Assembly (NCBI RefSeq): GCF_014873945.1
Contig: NZ_JADBEC010000001.1
Span: 3,923,001 to 3,987,000 of the forward strand
Direction of reading: 5' to 3'
DNA length: 64,000 nt
DNA from: Rhizobium viscosum
GTDB taxonomy: Bacteria > Pseudomonadota > Alphaproteobacteria > Rhizobiales > Rhizobiaceae
Positions 34,347 to 43,400 of this stretch are shown piece by piece. The translations under genes and the position numbers were made by a program. The notes below the pieces were generated by a model. The model worked only from the letters and a program-made list of their open reading frames with translations. It did no database searches and had not been told where the DNA came from. Each line of letters starts with the position of its first letter. The stretch's first letter is position 1.

Positions 34347-34781
34347 TCAATCCGCCATCTGCACAAGGTGCCTATCCGTCAGGTAGCTTCCGCGCGCCAC
34401 CGCATCCCTCACCACCGTCGGCCGCAGGTCAACGCTCGCGAGTGTCGCCAGCGGCAGCCAATATTGTTTCAGATGCGTCTCGCGGCTCACGACATCATGC
34501 CGGTCCAGCGACACGAGGAAATAATGTTCGGCCTGCTGGATGAGCTGGCCGCGATAGCGAAAATGGTTTTCGACGCAGAAGAGGTATTGCGCCTGTCGCA
34601 CCCTGGCGTTCGTCTCTTCCTCGAACTCCCTGCGCAGCCGCGTCTCGAACGTGTCGCCAGTCTCATATTCGCCGCCGATGAAGGCATAGCAGGAGGATGG
34701 GTCGTCGGACGGCTGCTGGACCAGCACCTTTCCATCCTCCACCACGATGCCGGCAACCCTGATCCTCGGTATCTGCCTCAT
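34347..34781 (-). CDS. Nudix hydrolase
   Basis: At least 144 residues from ATG 34781 (MRQIPRIRVAGIVVEDGK); an in-frame ATG at 34877 would add 32 residues with no obvious conservation. The Nudix box is GEYETGDTFETRLRREFEEE, then TN: the RExxEE core is present, but the canonical Glu is Asp and the final Gly is Asn. Nudix enzymes hydrolyse nucleoside diphosphates linked to another moiety; substrate unknown. Confidence 0.85.
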   Translation of the reverse strand: MRQIPRIRVAGIVVEDGKVLVQQPSDDPSSCYAFIGGEYETGDTFETRLRREFEEETNARVRQAQYLFCVENHFRYRGQLIQQAEHYFLVSLDRHDVVSRETHLKQYWLPLATLASVDLRPTVVRDAVARGSYLTDRHLVQMAD

Positions 34782-35156
34782 CGCCACGGCCTGAAAGAAC
34801 CGATCCTGACTGGTTTCCACGACTTTTCCTTCAGATCGAGCCCGTCCTTGACAGGCATTGCGCACCATCAGATCCATGACATAAATCCGCTATAAGCTAC
34901 TGTGCCATTCCCGCGCAGGTCAAGTTGCACACCAGTGAAACTCCCCGGCGGGGTAGCCGGAATGAGCGTATCGCGAAGATAAAATCTACCAATACGGATT
35001 AGCCCAATTCTTGCAATCATCAGGGGTGGTGCAGACATTATTGTCGCGATAAGATCAACATGATCTACCGTTGGGCCGGACCTGTAACCTCGACTTGGAA
35101 CTTGTTGAAGGTCCAACGTATTGTTTAGCGTTGTTCTACCGATCGAGGGATAAAAA

Positions 35157-35387
35157 ATGTCTTCAGAGTCCACGCGTCTCACATCCGAGGCAATGACACT
35201 ATCGGCTGCCGCCGTTCTGAACTCACTCATCTCCGTGCTTGGCAACAAGGGTCTGCTTTCTACCGAAGAAGAGCGGGAAGTCTACCGTGCCGCCGCCGAG
35301 ATGATCGACGAAGCCTCCGGTGAGGATGAGGACGGAACCTACGAGCTGGCGCGTGAGCTGATCGAACTCAGGCTTGCCGATACCTAG
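35157..35387 (+). CDS. Small acidic hypothetical protein
   Basis: A 76-residue, acidic, all-helical protein (AMTLSAAAVLNSLISVLGNK then EEREVYRAAAEMIDEASGED). ATG 35157 has GAGGG about 7 bp ahead, and an AT-rich leader precedes it. The stop overlaps the end of the convergent MarR gene by 4 bp. No motif known; similar short helical proteins are common in rhizobia. Confidence 0.7.
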   Translation: MSSESTRLTSEAMTLSAAAVLNSLISVLGNKGLLSTEEEREVYRAAAEMIDEASGEDEDGTYELARELIELRLADT

Positions 35388-35893
35388 GGCATTTCCGTTT
35401 TCTGCGGGCCACGGAAAACGCTCTGTTCCTCCTGATCATGCGAGCGCTTCAGCAGTCGAAGCATCGCATGGTGAAAGACGGCGCGCTCTTCTGCCTTCCA
35501 GTCGTCAGTCAGCCGCACGAACACCTCTTCCTGCCAATGGTGGGCATCGACAAGCAGTCGCCGGCCCGCCCTGGTGACAGCGACCACGCGCTGGCGGGCA
35601 TCGCGGGGCGAGGGGGTCATTTCCAGATATCCGGCCTCGACGGCATCCCTGACGAGACGGGAAGCCCCGCTTTGATCGATGCCGATTTCGCGGGCCACGG
35701 AATTGATCGTCGCAGGCGCCCGCTTCGAAAGGGAGCAGACCGCCTCGGTGACAAGGACATATCTGCCATTCTGCTCCGTCTGGTGGCTCGCAGGAGCGCT
35801 CGAGCGACGGGACCAGTGGCGGACGAATTCGAACAGGGTCTGTCCGGGGCCGCCGGTCTCCTGCAGCGAAGGGGTTTCGTCCCGGTCTTTCAT
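35384..35893 (-). CDS. MarR-family transcriptional regulator
   Basis: A 169-residue winged-helix protein: ATINSVAREIGIDQSGASRL, then VRDAVEAGYLEMTPSPRDAR and QRVVAVTRAG give the HTH and wing. Coupled by an ATGA overlap to the SnoaL-like gene upstream, so the two are co-expressed and probably autoregulated through the palindrome at 36281-36295. Confidence 0.9.
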   Translation of the reverse strand: MKDRDETPSLQETGGPGQTLFEFVRHWSRRSSAPASHQTEQNGRYVLVTEAVCSLSKRAPATINSVAREIGIDQSGASRLVRDAVEAGYLEMTPSPRDARQRVVAVTRAGRRLLVDAHHWQEEVFVRLTDDWKAEERAVFHHAMLRLLKRSHDQEEQSVFRGPQKTEMP

Positions 35894-36270
35894 TCGCTGG
35901 CGGCCATTTCACGGCAGATGAATGCGAGTTCCAGCGCCGAGCCCAGATCGGGCAATCTCAGCGCTGCCGATACTTTGGCGCCGGTGACGCGAAAGACGGT
36001 CGCCACGCGCGTGGGCCCAGCGCTTTCCGGCCATGTGGCATCCTGTTCGACCACCATCAGGCGATCGCTGACCGGATGCCAGGATCGCGCTATGAGTTTG
36101 ATCCCCGACCGTCCCACCCAGCCGGCGAAGTCGGTGGGCGAGATGGGGCCGGCGCCCTTCGGCCCCAACACGACGATCGGGTCGCTCACTGCGGCTGCAG
36201 CCTGCGCCGGATCGCCGTCGTTCACCGCTTCGTGCCAGCGGTTGATTGCATATTCGAGTTCCGTGTCCAT
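35890..36270 (-). CDS. SnoaL-like / NTF2-fold protein
   Basis: A 126-residue protein from ATG 36270 (MDTELEYAINRWHEAVNDGD). The cone-shaped NTF2-like pattern, a long first helix then PIVVLGPKGAGPISPTDF, GIKLIARSWHPV and TRVATVFRVTG, is that of SnoaL-like domains, used for small-molecule binding or isomerisation. An upstream ATG at 36294 lies inside the presumed operator and is not used. It probably handles the ligand sensed by the coupled MarR protein. Confidence 0.75.
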   Translation of the reverse strand: MDTELEYAINRWHEAVNDGDPAQAAAAVSDPIVVLGPKGAGPISPTDFAGWVGRSGIKLIARSWHPVSDRLMVVEQDATWPESAGPTRVATVFRVTGAKVSAALRLPDLGSALELAFICREMAASE

Positions 36271-36280
36271 TCGGTAAATA

Positions 36281-36295
36281 TATGCGATTCGCATA
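36281..36295. promoter_or_regulatory. Candidate MarR operator
   Basis: Perfect palindrome TATGCGA-T-TCGCATA eleven bases before the SnoaL-like start, flanked by ATA/CAT that extend the symmetry imperfectly. Positioned to block transcription of the SnoaL-MarR operon. Confidence 0.7.
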
Positions 36296-36413
36296 CATAT
36301 TGCCAGATGGCGTCCAATCGCGCGGCAGGATGACGGAGCAGTCGCCCGAGACCGGAGCTGCAGTGCGGCCGACTTCGCGACACATCCTTACGCGGTGCCG
36401 GCCTGCTATGCTT

Positions 36414-36821
36414 CTATGGCTGTTTAGGGGAGCCGGGAGACCTGGCCGCTCCAGCTTTCCGGCCGCGTGTGCCCGGCTTGGGCGGAACGCTCTTTCCGTA
36501 CTCGGTCCACCATGCGGTGAGCGCTTCCATCGTGGGACCCAGGCCGCGCGCCTTTGGCGTAATGTCATATTCAACGCGAGGCGGCACTTCCGCAAATACG
36601 GTGCGCGAGACGAGCCCGTCCGCTTCGAGTTCACGCAGTTGCGCCGTCAGCATGTGTTGGGTGATGCCGGGAATGGCCTTTCTCAGTTCGCCAAACCTGT
36701 AGACCCGCTGATTGAGCAGCCACATGATTTCAAGCTTCCATTTGCCTGACAGCAGCGCGAATGCGCGCCTCATCTCTTCATGCATATTGATTTCTTCTTC
36801 AGCCATGGTCTGCTTTTCCAT
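36414..36821 (-). CDS. HxlR-family transcriptional regulator
   Basis: A 135-residue winged-helix HxlR protein: MRRAFALLSGKWKLEIMWLL, then FGELRKAIPGITQHMLTAQL, the RELEADGLVSRTVFAEVPPR wing and the VEYDITPKARGL signature. It is divergent from DoxX-like and short-chain dehydrogenase genes; an inverted repeat lies immediately upstream. HxlR proteins often respond to aldehydes or quinones. ATG 36821 is used; ATG 36806 is an alternative. Confidence 0.92.
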   Translation of the reverse strand: MEKQTMAEEEINMHEEMRRAFALLSGKWKLEIMWLLNQRVYRFGELRKAIPGITQHMLTAQLRELEADGLVSRTVFAEVPPRVEYDITPKARGLGPTMEALTAWWTEYGKSVPPKPGTRGRKAGAARSPGSPKQP

Positions 36822-36828
36822 ACTAAGT

Positions 36829-36850
36829 GCAAGTAATTCATCCTACTTGC
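36829..36850. promoter_or_regulatory. Candidate HxlR operator
   Basis: Inverted repeat GCAAGTA (36829-36835) and TACTTGC (36844-36850) with an 8-bp centre, 7 bp ahead of the hxlR start. The ACTTGCA-type half-sites with an 8-9 bp gap are common for HxlR regulators. Confidence 0.75.
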
Positions 36851-36991
36851 AAAAATAAATCCTAGTCGACATTTTCCATGCATGCACTTTCCATGCGTGC
36901 ATCGGGGAGCGCAGTAAAGGCGCCTCTCAAGACAAACCGACAGACTCGAAGAGAGAAGTGTTGCCGCGTGGCCGGCGACAAGGATGAAATC

Positions 36992-37384
36992 ATGCCTGAA
37001 TATTACCTATACTGGATCAGCACGGCACTTCTGTCCGCGCTCTACCTCATGTCAGCCTATGTCTACGTCACCAGGGGAGGCTGGGTCCGCGAGATTCTGG
37101 CAGAGCTCGGATACACGGCTCCCTATCTCGTTGCCTTCATGATCGGCATCAAGGTTCTCGCTCCTGTCGCGATCCTCTCACGCATCAGCGTGCCGCTCAG
37201 CGATCTCGCCTATGCCGGGATCTTCTTTCACCTGCTGCTGTCCGGCCTCGCGCATATCGGCGTGCGAAAGCCCGCCGGCGCTCTGCCGGCGGCGATCGGC
37301 CTTGCGCTGCTGGTCACCTCATTCGTCACGCAGAACGACGCCCGTGGCGTGCCTTCCCCTTACGTTTTGGCGGCCATGCGCTGA
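36992..37384 (+). CDS. DoxX-like membrane protein
   Basis: A 130-residue protein with four spans from ATG 36992 (AAGGA ahead): YLYWISTALLSALYLMSAYV, LAELGYTAPYLVAFMIGIKVL, LSDLAYAGIFFHLLLSGLAH and AAIGLALLVTSFV. The pattern fits DoxX-like family proteins (DoxX_2), probable quinone-linked or structural membrane proteins. Followed 33 bp later by a dehydrogenase gene, likely one operon under the HxlR regulator. Confidence 0.82.
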   Translation: MPEYYLYWISTALLSALYLMSAYVYVTRGGWVREILAELGYTAPYLVAFMIGIKVLAPVAILSRISVPLSDLAYAGIFFHLLLSGLAHIGVRKPAGALPAAIGLALLVTSFVTQNDARGVPSPYVLAAMR

Positions 37385-37417
37385 CGCCTGTCACCAACCC
37401 AGATCAAGGAGACTAAA

Positions 37418-38164
37418 ATGGGTCGACTCAATGGAAAAGTTGCCATCGTCACAGGTGCAAGCCGCGGCATTGGCCGCGCTACAGCAAAGCTGTTTGCGGC
37501 CGAAGGCGCAAAGGTCGCAATTCTCTCGCGGACGCCCGAAGGCGTCGAACGTGTCGTCGCAGATATCGTCGAAGCGGGCGGCATTGCGCTCGGTGTCGTC
37601 TGCGATGTCGGTGCGGCAGACCAGATCACGGCTGCGGTGGGCAAGGTTGTGGCCGCCTACGGCCGGATCGACATTCTCGTGAACAATGCTTTCGACGGTT
37701 CTGCGGTCCTGTCTTCGATCATCGATCTGCCGGTCGAGCAACTGCAGCGGAATTTTGACACCGGGCCGGTCGCGTATCTGCGCTTCATGCAGGCATGCTA
37801 TCCTCACCTGAAGCAGAGCGGCGAGGGGCGGATTATCAATTTCGGTTCGATGGCCGGTACAGTCGGATTGGCTGGTTATGGTCCCTACAACATGGCCAAG
37901 GAGGCGGTGCGCGCGCTGACGCGTACTGCGGCGCGCGAATGGGGCGCCGACAGGATTACCGTGAACAATGTTCTGCCGATCGCCGATACCTGGGGTGCGG
38001 CGGCAAAGGATGTTCCGCCGCCGGCCAACGCGCTCGCCCGTTTCGGCTCTCCGGAAGACGACATTGCACCGGTGGTACTTTTTCTCGCGGCCAGGGATTC
38101 GCAGTTCATCACCGGCTACAGCCTCACTCCCGACGGCGGCGCGATTATCGACAGCGCCCGTTGA
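37418..38164 (+). CDS. Short-chain dehydrogenase/reductase
   Basis: A 248-residue classical SDR: TGASRGIG cofactor motif (12-19), NNAF in place of NNAG, catalytic Ser in FGSMAG and the YNMAKEAVRA motif (YxxxK), with the C-terminal GYSLTPDGGAII signature. An NADP preference is suggested by SRTPEG after the second strand. Ribosome site AAGGAGA. Substrate is not predictable; the context suggests aldehyde or quinone detoxification. Confidence 0.93.
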   Translation: MGRLNGKVAIVTGASRGIGRATAKLFAAEGAKVAILSRTPEGVERVVADIVEAGGIALGVVCDVGAADQITAAVGKVVAAYGRIDILVNNAFDGSAVLSSIIDLPVEQLQRNFDTGPVAYLRFMQACYPHLKQSGEGRIINFGSMAGTVGLAGYGPYNMAKEAVRALTRTAAREWGADRITVNNVLPIADTWGAAAKDVPPPANALARFGSPEDDIAPVVLFLAARDSQFITGYSLTPDGGAIIDSAR

Positions 38165-38311
38165 TCCGCTCAGGCGCACCATCTTGAATGCGTGCTCCAA
38201 AAACCGATTGCGATTTAAAACTAGTCTGGCTATCCTACAGCTGGTTGTACAACGCAATCGGAACCACCGTCGCGCGGCGCCCAAAGGATGCTTTGGGGGG
38301 AGGAAGAGGAC

Positions 38312-38842
38312 ATGGCCAAACTTGTATTCGGAATGAACGTGTCACTGGACGGGTACATCGACCATGAGGCGTTTGCGCCCGGTCCGGTGCTCTTCCGTCA
38401 TTTCATCGAGAGCGTGCGCGGCGCCGCGGCCATCGTCTACGGTCGCCGCCTGTACGAGATCATGCGCTATTTTGATGACGACCACGCTGAGTGGGACGCG
38501 GCGCGACGCGAGTTTGCGGCGGCGTGGCGGGGCCAGCAGAAGTGGGTCGTATCACGCACGCTGACGTCGGTCGGCCCCAATGCCACGCTTGTCGAGGGGG
38601 ACCTCGAAACTGCCATACGCGGGTTGAAGGACCGGCTTACCGGGGAAATCGGCATTGGCGGATCGGATCTGGCGCGAAGCCTGACGGACCTTGGCCTCAT
38701 CGATGAATATCAGCTCTACTTCCACCCGGTCGTGCTCGGCCACGGCACGCCGTTCTTCACCGGCCCCCGGTCGCGGCTTCGCCTTGTGGCCAGCGATCGT
38801 ATGGACGAGGACGTGATCAGGCTGACCTACGTTCCGGCCTGA
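38312..38842 (+). CDS. RibD/dihydrofolate-reductase-like family protein
   Basis: A 176-residue protein from ATG 38312 (GGGGAGGAAGAGG ahead). MAKLVFGMNVSLDGYIDHEA, IVYGRRLYEIMRYF, KWVVSRTLTSVG and EIGIGGSDLARSLTDLGLID are the blocks of the YyaP/YwjB-type DHFR-like reductase family. It binds NADPH and reduces an unknown pterin or drug-like compound. Stands alone just before an IS110 element. Confidence 0.9.
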   Translation: MAKLVFGMNVSLDGYIDHEAFAPGPVLFRHFIESVRGAAAIVYGRRLYEIMRYFDDDHAEWDAARREFAAAWRGQQKWVVSRTLTSVGPNATLVEGDLETAIRGLKDRLTGEIGIGGSDLARSLTDLGLIDEYQLYFHPVVLGHGTPFFTGPRSRLRLVASDRMDEDVIRLTYVPA

Positions 38843-39103
38843 TCACGCTATGAGCCCGGCGGCCGCGGCCATAGCGACGAAGGTGGTGATGTTGTGCCGT
38901 GTGGCCCCCTTGTATCTGCACCTTGATGAATGTGTAGGATTGAAGCGACTGAGCCTCTTGCCGGGTGGCCACCCGGCAAGAGGCGTGGCGGCGTCGCCCG
39001 TTCCCCCTTCGGTTACAACCGTGGATGAGCCAGGGATCGTCGCCATCGTCACGTACGACCGAACAGTCGCTCGGTTCCAACCGCACGCACAAGGCAGGTT
39101 ACC
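38843..39103 (+). ncRNA. Non-coding left end of an IS110 element, candidate bridge RNA region
   Basis: The 261 bp before the transposase start carry no gene but a perfect 30-bp palindrome at 38954-38983 (CCTCTTGCCGGGTGG and its complement). IS110-group elements encode a structured bridge RNA in the non-coding DNA upstream of the transposase; this hairpin and the GC-rich stretch after it are the only candidate here. The element's exact left end is not visible. Confidence 0.4.
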
Positions 39104-40042
39104 GTGAACAGCATCATATGTGGAGTGGATGTTTCGAAGGACTGGCTGGATGTGTTCATCCGCCCGTTGAGTGTTTCCCGGCGGTTCAGCAACGATGCCG
39201 ACGGCATTGGTATGTTGGCCGAACTCTGCCGGGCCGAGGCGGTCGAGCTCGTCGTCATGGAGGCGTCGGGCGGTTATGAGCGGCGGGCCTTCCTGTTGTT
39301 GTGGGAGATGGGGATCGCCTGTTCGCTCGCCAATGCGCGCAATGTGCGCCGCTTTGCCGAAGCCATGGGCTTTCTGGAAAAGACCGACACGATCGACGCG
39401 GCGGTGATTGCTCATTATGCCCAAGTCAAGCCGCTGCGTGCCTTGCCCCCGCCGAAGCCGGCGCAGATGCGGCTGCAGGCGCTGGTGGCGCGGCTGTCGC
39501 AGGTCACCGGCGATCTGATCATCCAGAGGCAGCGCAGAGGCGTTGCCAATGATGCACAGGCTCTCGAAAGCCTCGATGAGGTGATCGCGCTTCTGGTGCG
39601 TCAGAGCCGCAGGCTGGAAGGCGAGATCGCCTCGATGATCGACGACGATCCGCTCTGGGCCATCCTCAACCAGGCCTTCCGTTCCATCAAAGGTGTTGCC
39701 TCGCGCACCGTTGCCCGGCTGATGGCCGAATTGCCCGAGATCGGCCGGATCTCTAACAAGGCGATCGTCAAGCTTGCGGGCCTTGCGCCGATTGCCAACG
39801 ACAGCGGCAAGAAAAACGGACCACGGCCGGTGCGCGGCGGACGCAGCGGACCGCGCAGCATCCTCTTCCTGGTCGCCGCCATCGCTGCCAGATACGACCC
39901 GCATCTGGGCGCCTTCCAGCAACGGTTGCAGGCGGCGGGCAAACCGAAAATGGTCATCCGCATCGCCCTCGCCAGAAAGCTCCTCGTCATTCTCAATGCA
40001 AAAGCACGAGACGCGCGAAGGGAATTCCAATATGCAACTTGA
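39104..40042 (+). CDS. IS110-family transposase (DEDD/Tnp20)
   Basis: 312 residues from GTG 39104. The RuvC-like DEDD half has D9 (CGVDVSKD), E53 (VMEASGG), D95 and D98 (KTDTIDAAV), the order and spacing known for IS621. The C-terminal Tnp20 half has IKGVASRTVARLMAELPEIG and NDSGKKNG with the likely catalytic Ser234, then GGRSGPRSILF. All catalytic residues are intact, so the element may be active. No terminal inverted repeats are expected for this group. Confidence 0.93.
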   Translation: MNSIICGVDVSKDWLDVFIRPLSVSRRFSNDADGIGMLAELCRAEAVELVVMEASGGYERRAFLLLWEMGIACSLANARNVRRFAEAMGFLEKTDTIDAAVIAHYAQVKPLRALPPPKPAQMRLQALVARLSQVTGDLIIQRQRRGVANDAQALESLDEVIALLVRQSRRLEGEIASMIDDDPLWAILNQAFRSIKGVASRTVARLMAELPEIGRISNKAIVKLAGLAPIANDSGKKNGPRPVRGGRSGPRSILFLVAAIAARYDPHLGAFQQRLQAAGKPKMVIRIALARKLLVILNAKARDARREFQYAT

Positions 40043-40057
40043 CACACAAGATAGTCG

Positions 40058-40163
40058 CTCATCCGCCTGCCGGCACCTTCTCCCCGCTGGGGAGAAGGGG
40101 GGCCGCAACGTCTCCGTCCCCTTCGCCCCATCGGGGAGAAGGTGGCCCGAAGGGTCGGATGAG
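40058..40163. repeat. Palindromic intergenic repeat, CTCATCCG family
   Basis: Begins CTCATCCG (40058) and ends CGGATGAG (40163), with internal inverted arms CACCTTCTCCCC and GGGGAGAAGGTG. Another rhizobial repeat family, here right behind the transposase, and possibly the IS insertion target. Confidence 0.85.
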
Positions 40164-40446
40164 GGGGCCTCACGGCACGCCGGAAGACGAAGAGCCTTCG
40201 CCAGGCCCCCGCCGCCATCCCTTTGCCCGCACAACACCTTTTCCGGACCCGAACCTCCCTCCCAGCCCCCACGGGCATGTCCAAGCATCATCATATGGAC
40301 GTAGGGGATACCACCCGCATACCCCTGATTGCTGTCGTTCGTTCCCGCGCGAAAACTGCCAGAATGCATGTCTTGAAATGCTGCTTCGTGGGGCCGGTTG
40401 AGGGGCAGGTCCAGGAGGCTGGTGGACGGGAAAGGGGACGCCGTTT
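40164..40446. other. Leader of the giant secreted protein gene
   Basis: About 280 bp without a gene; presumably carries the promoter for the 1771-codon gene. No repeat or motif recognised. Confidence 0.35.
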
Positions 40447-43400
40447 ATGCGGAGAATTCGGGTTAGTAGTCTTGAGTACCTGAGCATATATGGTGGAGCG
40501 TTGAGTATCTGTCGTGTGCCGTCAGCCTGGAGCGCAGTGCTGGGAACCGCGACTGTCGTATCATCTACGAGTACCGATGGTTCCCTAAGCTTTGCCAATC
40601 AGGGCAGCTTTACCGATCCGGGCGGCGCCGTCGTCCCGTCCTCCTTCACAGGCAGTATCACGCAGCCTTCTGCGTCGATCTCATCGGGCGGCATGCAGAC
40701 GGCCTCGCTACCGCCGACGGCGATATCAGCGCCTTCCGGCGACGGCGGCGCGCAGGACACGTCCACCAAGACGGCGGCGCTCCTCCCGGCGCTGCAGACG
40801 ACGACCACCACGACCACCACGACAATAGAGCAGACCGTGCTCGGCCCGGATCCGTACCAGGAGGCCGCGAGCCTGCCGCCGGCGCCCACGCTGACGGGCA
40901 TTACCAGCGATACCGGGACGACAACCACCACCACGTCTCCGCCCGATCCCGCCGCCGGTTCCGGCGCGGCGTCGTTACTCCTTCAGACCTCGATCGCCTC
41001 CATCTCGGTGGAGCCGAGCCAGGAGGTTTCCGCCGAGACGCCCGTCGGCTCGGTGGCGCTCACAGCGCCGGCTGCCACTGCGGCGGCGCCCACGCTCAAC
41101 AAGATCGCGCTCGAAAACCTGAAGCAGGGCAACCCCATCAGCGAATGGGGGCTGGTGGGCGACGGCAACGGCACCATCCAGGGTTTCGCCACCGAAATCA
41201 GCACCAATATCGGCCAGACCGTCGATTTCAAGATCGCCACGGATTCCACCCATTACCGCATCGATATCTACCGCATGGGCTATTATGGCGGTATGGGCGC
41301 GCGCAAGGTCGACTCGATCGAAAAGTCGCTGACGACGGCGCAGATCCAGCCGCATCCGATCGTCGACATGTCGCTCGGCCTCATCGATTGCGGCAACTGG
41401 TCGGTTTCGGCGAGCTGGCAGATCCCCGGCGATGCCGTTTCGGGCGTCTATTTCGCCAAGCTGGTGCGCGAGGACGGCACGGAGGATGCGAGCATCATTC
41501 CCTTCGTCGTGCGCGACGATGCGTCCACCAGCAATATCGTCTTCCAGACATCAGATACGACATGGCAGGCCTATAATGCCTGGGGCGGCGCCAGCCTCTA
41601 TTATGGCGAAGTGCCGGTCGATCCCGCCGACATGATCGGCTACCTGCCGCCGAACTGCAGCTGCGGCCTGACCGCCATCGGCCGCGCCTCGGCCGTCAGC
41701 TACAACCGCCCGATCATCACCAATACGAGCCCGATCGGCGGCTCGCACGATTACATCTTCGGCGTCGAATCCTCCGCCATCTCCTGGCTGGAGCAGAACG
41801 GCTACGACGTGTCCTATATTTCGGGTGTGGATGCGACGCGCAGCGGCAGCCTGCTGCTGAACCACGATGCCTATCTCTCCGTCGGCCATGACGAATACTG
41901 GTCGGCCGAGCAGCGCGCCAATGTCGAGGCCGCGCGTGATGCCGGCGTCAATCTCGCCTTCTGGAGCGGCAACGAGTGCTACTGGAAGGTTCGCTGGGAA
42001 AGCAGCATCGACGGCAGCGGCCAGGCCTACCGGACCATGGTCTGCTACAAGGAGACCTGGGGTTCGAGCACGGATCCGAGCAATGTGGGCACCGGCACCT
42101 GGCGTGACCCACGCTATGCCGATCCGGGCCAGGAGCCGGAGAATTCGCTGACGGGCACGATGTTCCAGGTGGACAGCTACCGCCAGGATACGATCTCCAT
42201 CCCCTACGACTATTCGAACCTGCGCTTCTGGCGCAATACCGAAGTCTCCGAGCTGAATGAAGGGGATACCTACAATCTAGTGCAGAACCTGCTCGGCTAC
42301 GAGTGGGATTCCGATGTCGAGAACGGTTTCCGGCCGGATGGACTGGTCAACCTGTCTCTCTCGTCCATCTCGGTGGAAACCTATCTGCGCGATTACGGCA
42401 CGACGGTCGGTTCGGCCGTCGCCACCCACAGCCTCACCATGTACCGGGCCGCAAGCGGCGCGCTCGTCTTCGGCGCCGGCACCGTCTTCTGGTCCTGGGG
42501 CCTCAGCGACAACCATCAGGGCCAGACGACATCGACCGATCGCAATGTCCAGCAGGCGATGGTCAACATGTTCGCCGACATGGGCATCCAGCCGACCACG
42601 CTCGATGCGAGCCTGATCCTTGCGACACAATCGACCGACTTGCTGAAGCCGACCTCGTCGATCAGCTCGCCCATCGTGGGTGCCTCCTTCCTGGAAGGCC
42701 AGCACGTGACGATCACGGGCACGGCGCAGGATTTCGGCGGCGGCATCATTGCCGGTGTGGAAGTCTCCACCGATGGCGGCCAGCACTGGTTCAAGGCGAC
42801 CGGCCGCGAGAGCTGGAGCTATAACTGGGTCGTGCAGGCAAGCGGTACCTATACGATCATGTCGCGCGCCGTCGATGACAGCGTGAACCTCGAAACACCC
42901 GCGGCCGGCAAGCAGGTCACCGTCACGCTGCCCACCACACAGGGCCTGTGGACGCTTGCGGAAAAACCGGCGACCGAGGTGGCGATCGATCGCGATCCGG
43001 TCGAGCTCGGCCTGCGCTTCCAGGCAACGACGGCCGGCTCCGTGCAGGGCATCCGCTTCTACAAGGGCTTCTACAATATCGGCGAGCATGTCGTCAGCCT
43101 CTGGTCCAGCGACGGGACGCTGCTGGCAACGGGCGTATCGACGAATGAATCGCTCTCCGGCTGGCAGACGGTCATGTTCTCCTCGCCGATCCAGATTGCG
43201 GCCGGCACGACTTATGTGGCTTCCTATCACAGCAACGGCTTCTACTCCGTCACCGACAATTATTTCGGCAGCACCTATGCCAGCGGCGCGCTGAAGGCCG
43301 TCGACGGCGGCGGCGTCTATGCCTATAGCGACAATGCCGGCACATTCCCGGGCTTGAGCCCCGGCGGGTCCAACTACTGGGTGGACGTGGTCTTCGATGC

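Noticed and set aside
38843..40369. 508-codon minus-strand frame across the IS110 region
   Set aside because: Antisense to the transposase with intact DEDD residues; no motif.
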